Positions 61,354 through 64,000 of a stretch of 64,000 bases of DNA are shown piece by piece. The notes under the pieces are model-generated. The model worked only from the letters and a program-made list of their open reading frames with translations. It had not been told where the DNA came from and did not search any database. Position 1 is the stretch's first letter; each line of letters begins with the position of its first letter. Both the position numbers and the translations under genes were made by a program. Source of the DNA: Streptomyces cavernicola (GTDB taxonomy: Bacteria > Actinomycetota > Actinomycetes > Streptomycetales > Streptomycetaceae); the NCBI RefSeq assembly GCF_029968035.1, contig NZ_JASCIQ010000021.1:62001-126000 (forward strand). Direction: 5' to 3'.

Positions 61354-62784
61354 TTGACCACCGACACCTCGTCGTCCCTGCAGCGCGGGCTCAAGTCCCG
61401 GCACATACGCTTCATCGCCCTGGGCTCCGCCATCGGAACCGGTCTCTTCTACGGCTCATCGGAGTCGATCAAGGCGGCCGGACCCGGTGTCCTCCTGGCC
61501 TACCTGATCGGTGGCGCCGCGGTCTTCCTCGTGCTGCGCTCGCTGGGCGAGATGGCGGTGAGCAGTCCGTGCGCCGGATCGTTCGGCGAATATGCAACAA
61601 AATACCTCGGTCGGCTGCCCGGCTTCCTCACGGGCTGGACGTACGCCCTGGAGATGATCGTCGTCTGTCTGGCCGACATCACCGCCCTCGGGCTCTACAT
61701 GGGCTTCTGGTTCCCGGACGTGCCCCGCTGGATCTGGCTGCTCGCGGCCGTCGCCGTCATCGGCGTCATGAACCTGTTCAGCGTGAAGGTCTTCGGTGAG
61801 CTGGAGTTCTGGCTCTCCTTCGCCAAGGTCGTCGCCATCGTCGCGATGATCCTCGGCGGTCTCGCCATCCTCGTCTTCGGCATCGGCGGCGACAACGGCG
61901 CCAGCATCTCCAACCTGTGGAGCCACGGCGGCTTCCTGCCCAACGGCGTGCAGGGCCTGGTGCTCTCCTTCGCCGTGGTGATGTTCGCCTTCGGCGGCAC
62001 CGAGATCATCGGCGTCACGGCCGGTGAGGCCCAGGACCCGGAGAAGACGATCCCGAAGGCCGTCAACTCCATCCCCGTGCGCATCATCCTGTTCTACGTC
62101 CTGACGCTCGCCGTGCTGATGTCGCTCGACCCGTGGAAGCACATCGGCGCCGAGGGCAGCCCGTTCGTGGAGATCTTCGCCGGGCTCGGCGTCACCGCCG
62201 CCGCCGGCGTGCTGAACCTCGTCGTGATCATCGCGGCGCTCTCCGCCATCAACAGCGACATCTTCGCCGCCGGCCGGATCATGTACGGCATGGCCGAGCG
62301 CGGCCAGGCCCCCAAGGTCATGCGCAAGGTCTCCGCCAACGGCGTGCCCACGATGACCGTCGGCATCATGATCGGCTCCCTGCTCCTCGGCGTGGTGCTC
62401 AACTACCTGATGCCCGAGCGGATCTTCCTCGTCATCGCCTCGATCGCGACCTTCGCGACCGTCTGGGTCTGGCTGATGATCCTGCTCTCGCAGGTCGCCG
62501 CCCGCCGCAGGATGACCCCGCAGGAGGTCGCGGAGCTCAAGTACCCGGCCCCGTTCTGGCCGTACGGGCAGATCATCACCATCGTCTTCATGGCCGGTGT
62601 GGTCGTGCTCCTCGGCTTCTCCGAGGACAGCCGGATCGCCCTGATCGTCGGCGGCGTGTGGCTGGCCCTGATGACCACAGTGTTCTACCTGTTCGTACGG
62701 CCCGGCCTGCGGAAGGCGGACGCGGCGGCGGCCTCGGTGGAGGCTGAGGTTCCCGAGCCGGTGGAGGCTGGGGCCCGGAGCTAG
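61354..62784 (+). CDS. Amino-acid permease (APC superfamily), possible histidine permease
   Basis: A 476-aa transporter with 12 membrane segments of the amino-acid transporter (AAT) family: GSAIGTGLFYGSSESIKAAG in the first segment, GGAAVFLVLRSLGEMAVSSP, and GEAQDPEKTIPKAVNSIPVR. It imports an amino acid with H+. Its position between hutC/IclR and hutH, and its likeness to ProY/HutT proteins, suggest histidine or proline. The TTG start at 61354 is supported by AAGGAGG 7 nt upstream. Confidence 0.85.
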   Translation: MTTDTSSSLQRGLKSRHIRFIALGSAIGTGLFYGSSESIKAAGPGVLLAYLIGGAAVFLVLRSLGEMAVSSPCAGSFGEYATKYLGRLPGFLTGWTYALEMIVVCLADITALGLYMGFWFPDVPRWIWLLAAVAVIGVMNLFSVKVFGELEFWLSFAKVVAIVAMILGGLAILVFGIGGDNGASISNLWSHGGFLPNGVQGLVLSFAVVMFAFGGTEIIGVTAGEAQDPEKTIPKAVNSIPVRIILFYVLTLAVLMSLDPWKHIGAEGSPFVEIFAGLGVTAAAGVLNLVVIIAALSAINSDIFAAGRIMYGMAERGQAPKVMRKVSANGVPTMTVGIMIGSLLLGVVLNYLMPERIFLVIASIATFATVWVWLMILLSQVAARRRMTPQEVAELKYPAPFWPYGQIITIVFMAGVVVLLGFSEDSRIALIVGGVWLALMTTVFYLFVRPGLRKADAAAASVEAEVPEPVEAGARS

Positions 62785-63517
62785 CGCTCTTCTCCCCTCC
62801 CCGCCCTTCCCGAAGTCCTCAGCGGACGGCCACCCGGGGGCGGCGGCCCCCGGACCCCCGTCCCGGCGGCTGCCGCCCCCGCGCCTTTGCCCGGGGCTGA
62901 GCCCCCCGTGTCCCTGCCCGGGGCTGCGCCCCGCGCCTCTGTCCGGGGCTGCCGCCCCTGGGCCCCGCTTCGGGGCTTCGCCCCGTGCCCCGGGTTGTCG
63001 TTCGGCTTTCCCGCCGTCGTGGCTGGTCGCGCAGTTCCCCGCGCCCCTCGTCGGGGGCTTCGCCCCCAGCTCCGGTTGTTGTTCGGGTGCTTGCGCCGTG
63101 GTGGCTGGTCGCGCAGTTCCCTGCGCCCCTGCCGGGGGCTGCGCCCCGGACTCCGGCCGTCATTCGACTGCTGCGCCGTGGTGGTTGGTCGCGCGGTTCC
63201 CCGCGCCCCTGAAAAGCCAGCCCCTGCCGGGGCTGAATCCCGCCTCAGCTCGCAGAACCTCGCCCGACTCCGCAAAAGACCAGCCCCCGGCATTCGAGGG
63301 GCAGGGGGCAGATTCAGCCTCTCCGGCGTTTGAGGAGCGGGGGGTTCGGGGGCTGGCCCCCGACGATGGGGTTCCGGGGAGTAGCCCCGTGGTGGGGTTC
63401 CGGGGCGGCAGCCCCGGCGGGGTCTGGGGCGGCGGAGCCCCGGGGAGCGGGGGTTTGGGGGCGGAGCCCCCGGGGCTGTCCGCAGGGCTTTCGGGAAGGG
63501 GCGGGGAGGGGAAAAAA
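62785..63517. repeat. Long intergenic stretch packed with GC-rich repeats
   Basis: No gene in over 700 bp. There are three direct copies of an approximately 31-bp element (63018-63048, 63099-63130, 63179-63210; core GCGCAGTTCCCCGCGCCCCT), one CTCCGGCGTTTGAGGAGCGG element (63321-63361) and many GGGGCTNCGCCCC mini-hairpins between 62880 and 63480. Related elements occur at 1-160 and 55092-55162. Multiple hairpins could end the permease transcript. Confidence 0.65.
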
Positions 63518-63553
63518 GACCGGCGGTACCGCGAGCGCGCGGTGCCGCCGGTC
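63518..63553 (-). terminator. Strong hairpin upstream of hutH
   Basis: GACCGGCGGTACCGCG (63518-63533) pairs with CGCGGTGCCGCCGGTC (63538-63553) with a 4-nt loop and one G-U pair. On the minus strand it is followed by six U residues (AAAAAA at 63512-63517 on the plus strand), so it is a textbook intrinsic terminator for minus-strand transcripts; on the plus strand it could still end read-through from the permease gene. Confidence 0.6.
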
Positions 63554-63574
63554 CTCGTTTGCCGGAGGGCAATC

Positions 63575-63590
63575 GTCTGGGATCCCAGAC
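63575..63590. promoter_or_regulatory. hut operator candidate 2 (hutH)
   Basis: GTCTGGGATCCCAGAC is a 16-bp perfect palindrome 56 bp before the hutH ATG. Its core TCTGGGATCCCAGA matches that of the hutU/hutC palindrome (59450-59467) except for one symmetric base pair on each side. Confidence 0.65.
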
Positions 63591-63646
63591 AGGAACCCCT
63601 TGCGACCCCCTGCCGAAAGCCCCCTGTCCTCAGGCTTGATTGACCT

Positions 63647-64000
63647 ATGAACGAAATCTCCGTGGGGGTCGGCCCCCTCTCCGCCGCCGATGTCGTGTCC
63701 GTCGCCCGGCACGGGGCCCGCTTGACCCTCAGCCACGAAGCGCTCGGCGAGATCTCCAAGAGCCGTCAGGTCATCGAGAACCTCGCCGACGACGTGGTCC
63801 CGCACTACGGCGTCTCCACCGGCTTCGGTGCCCTCGCCACCCGTCACATCCCGCTCGACCTGCGCGCCCAGCTGCAGCGCAGCCTCGTCCGCTCCCACGC
63901 GGCCGGCTCCGGCCCCGAGGTCGAGCGCGAGGTCGTCCGCGCCCTCATGCTCCTCCGCCTCTCGACGCTGGCCACCGGCCGCACCGGTGTCCGCCCCGAG
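63647..64000 (+). CDS. hutH: Histidine ammonia-lyase, 5' part (runs off the window)
   Basis: The first 118 codons of histidase: MNEISVGVGPLSAADVVSVA, then VPHYGVSTGFGALATRHI (the conserved YGxxTGFG motif with the catalytic Tyr) and LQRSLVRSHAAGSGPEV, LMLLRLSTLATGRTGVRPE. The MIO-forming Ala-Ser-Gly would follow beyond the window. It deaminates L-histidine to urocanate, the substrate of hutU. No strong ribosome binding site precedes the ATG. A palindrome shared with the hutU region lies upstream. Confidence 0.95.
   Translation, partial: MNEISVGVGPLSAADVVSVARHGARLTLSHEALGEISKSRQVIENLADDVVPHYGVSTGFGALATRHIPLDLRAQLQRSLVRSHAAGSGPEVEREVVRALMLLRLSTLATGRTGVRPE

Noticed and set aside
56632..64000. 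A complete histidine degradation pathway
   Set aside because: Imidazolonepropionase (hutI) is not in the window; only hutG, hutU, the regulators, a permease and the start of hutH are seen.

Overview
The window is chromosomal DNA from a Streptomyces or a very close relative. The evidence is very high GC with strong third-position G/C bias, dense short-spaced operons with ATGA/GTGA overlaps, frequent GTG and TTG starts, actinobacterial regulator families (TetR, XRE-cupin, IclR, GntR, Crp/Fnr), and GC-rich dispersed intergenic repeats of the kind common in Streptomyces (1-160, 55.09-55.16 kb, 63.0-63.4 kb). No rRNA, tRNA or CRISPR array was seen.

Layout. (A) 0.3-14.2 kb looks like stable backbone: a PIG-L deacetylase; an acyl-CoA breakdown set (enoyl-CoA hydratase, SDR, XRE-cupin regulator, quinone oxidoreductase, two translationally coupled acyl-CoA dehydrogenases); a complete nickel/peptide ABC importer (nikABCDE) preceded by a Nur-type box; and a Tat-exported phosphodiesterase-like protein. 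(B) 14.2-18.7 kb is loosely packed: small secreted or membrane proteins, a LysR regulator, a SnoaL-like protein, and relics of an excisionase-type HTH gene and a Rieske gene. (C) 18.7-30.1 kb is catabolic: TetR, TauD-like dioxygenase, MFS transporter, acyl-CoA ligase and aldehyde dehydrogenase on the minus strand; a frameshifted acyl-CoA dehydrogenase, thiolase and two SDRs on the plus strand. (D) 30.1-33.4 kb holds four gene fragments and a divergent ArsR/MFS pair sharing a 31-bp perfect palindrome. (E) 33.4-35.4 kb is a divergent cytochrome P450/TetR pair. (F) 35.4-40.8 kb is the most unusual part: a Crp/Fnr regulator, a small membrane protein, a SAM methyltransferase, a Tes/MJ0619-like radical SAM enzyme, a MauE-like redox membrane protein, an SRPBCC protein and a DUF427 protein. 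Two promoters here carry the same Crp-type box exactly 23 nt before the same TAGCGTCAC element, which suggests one co-regulated system. (G) 41.3-43.4 kb is a graveyard of an IS5-type transposase, a CHAT-domain protein and a tyrosine recombinase. (H) 43.4-49.3 kb is a complete-looking hydroxyquinol pathway: AraC regulator, FAD monooxygenase, C-C-cleaving type alpha/beta hydrolase, hydroxyquinol dioxygenase and maleylacetate reductase, all coupled. (I) 49.6-50.95 kb has a methyltransferase broken by a nonsense codon and a second copy of the HTH relic. (J) 51-56.3 kb returns to backbone-like genes. (K) 56.6-64 kb is histidine utilisation: hutG, hutU, a HutC-like GntR regulator, an IclR regulator, an amino-acid permease and the start of hutH.

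Two 74-bp direct repeats (18,456 and 50,761; 6 mismatches) lie 32.3 kb apart and enclose most of the accessory DNA, so this block may have come or rearranged as a unit. The hutU/hutC and hutH promoter regions each carry a palindrome with the same 14-bp core (TCTSGGATCCSAGA), which marks a likely hut operator. Several other palindromes (nikA, ArsR/MFS, P450/TetR, both acyl-CoA dehydrogenase operons, IclR/permease) point to local repressors. All functions are inferred from sequence reading alone, without database searches.
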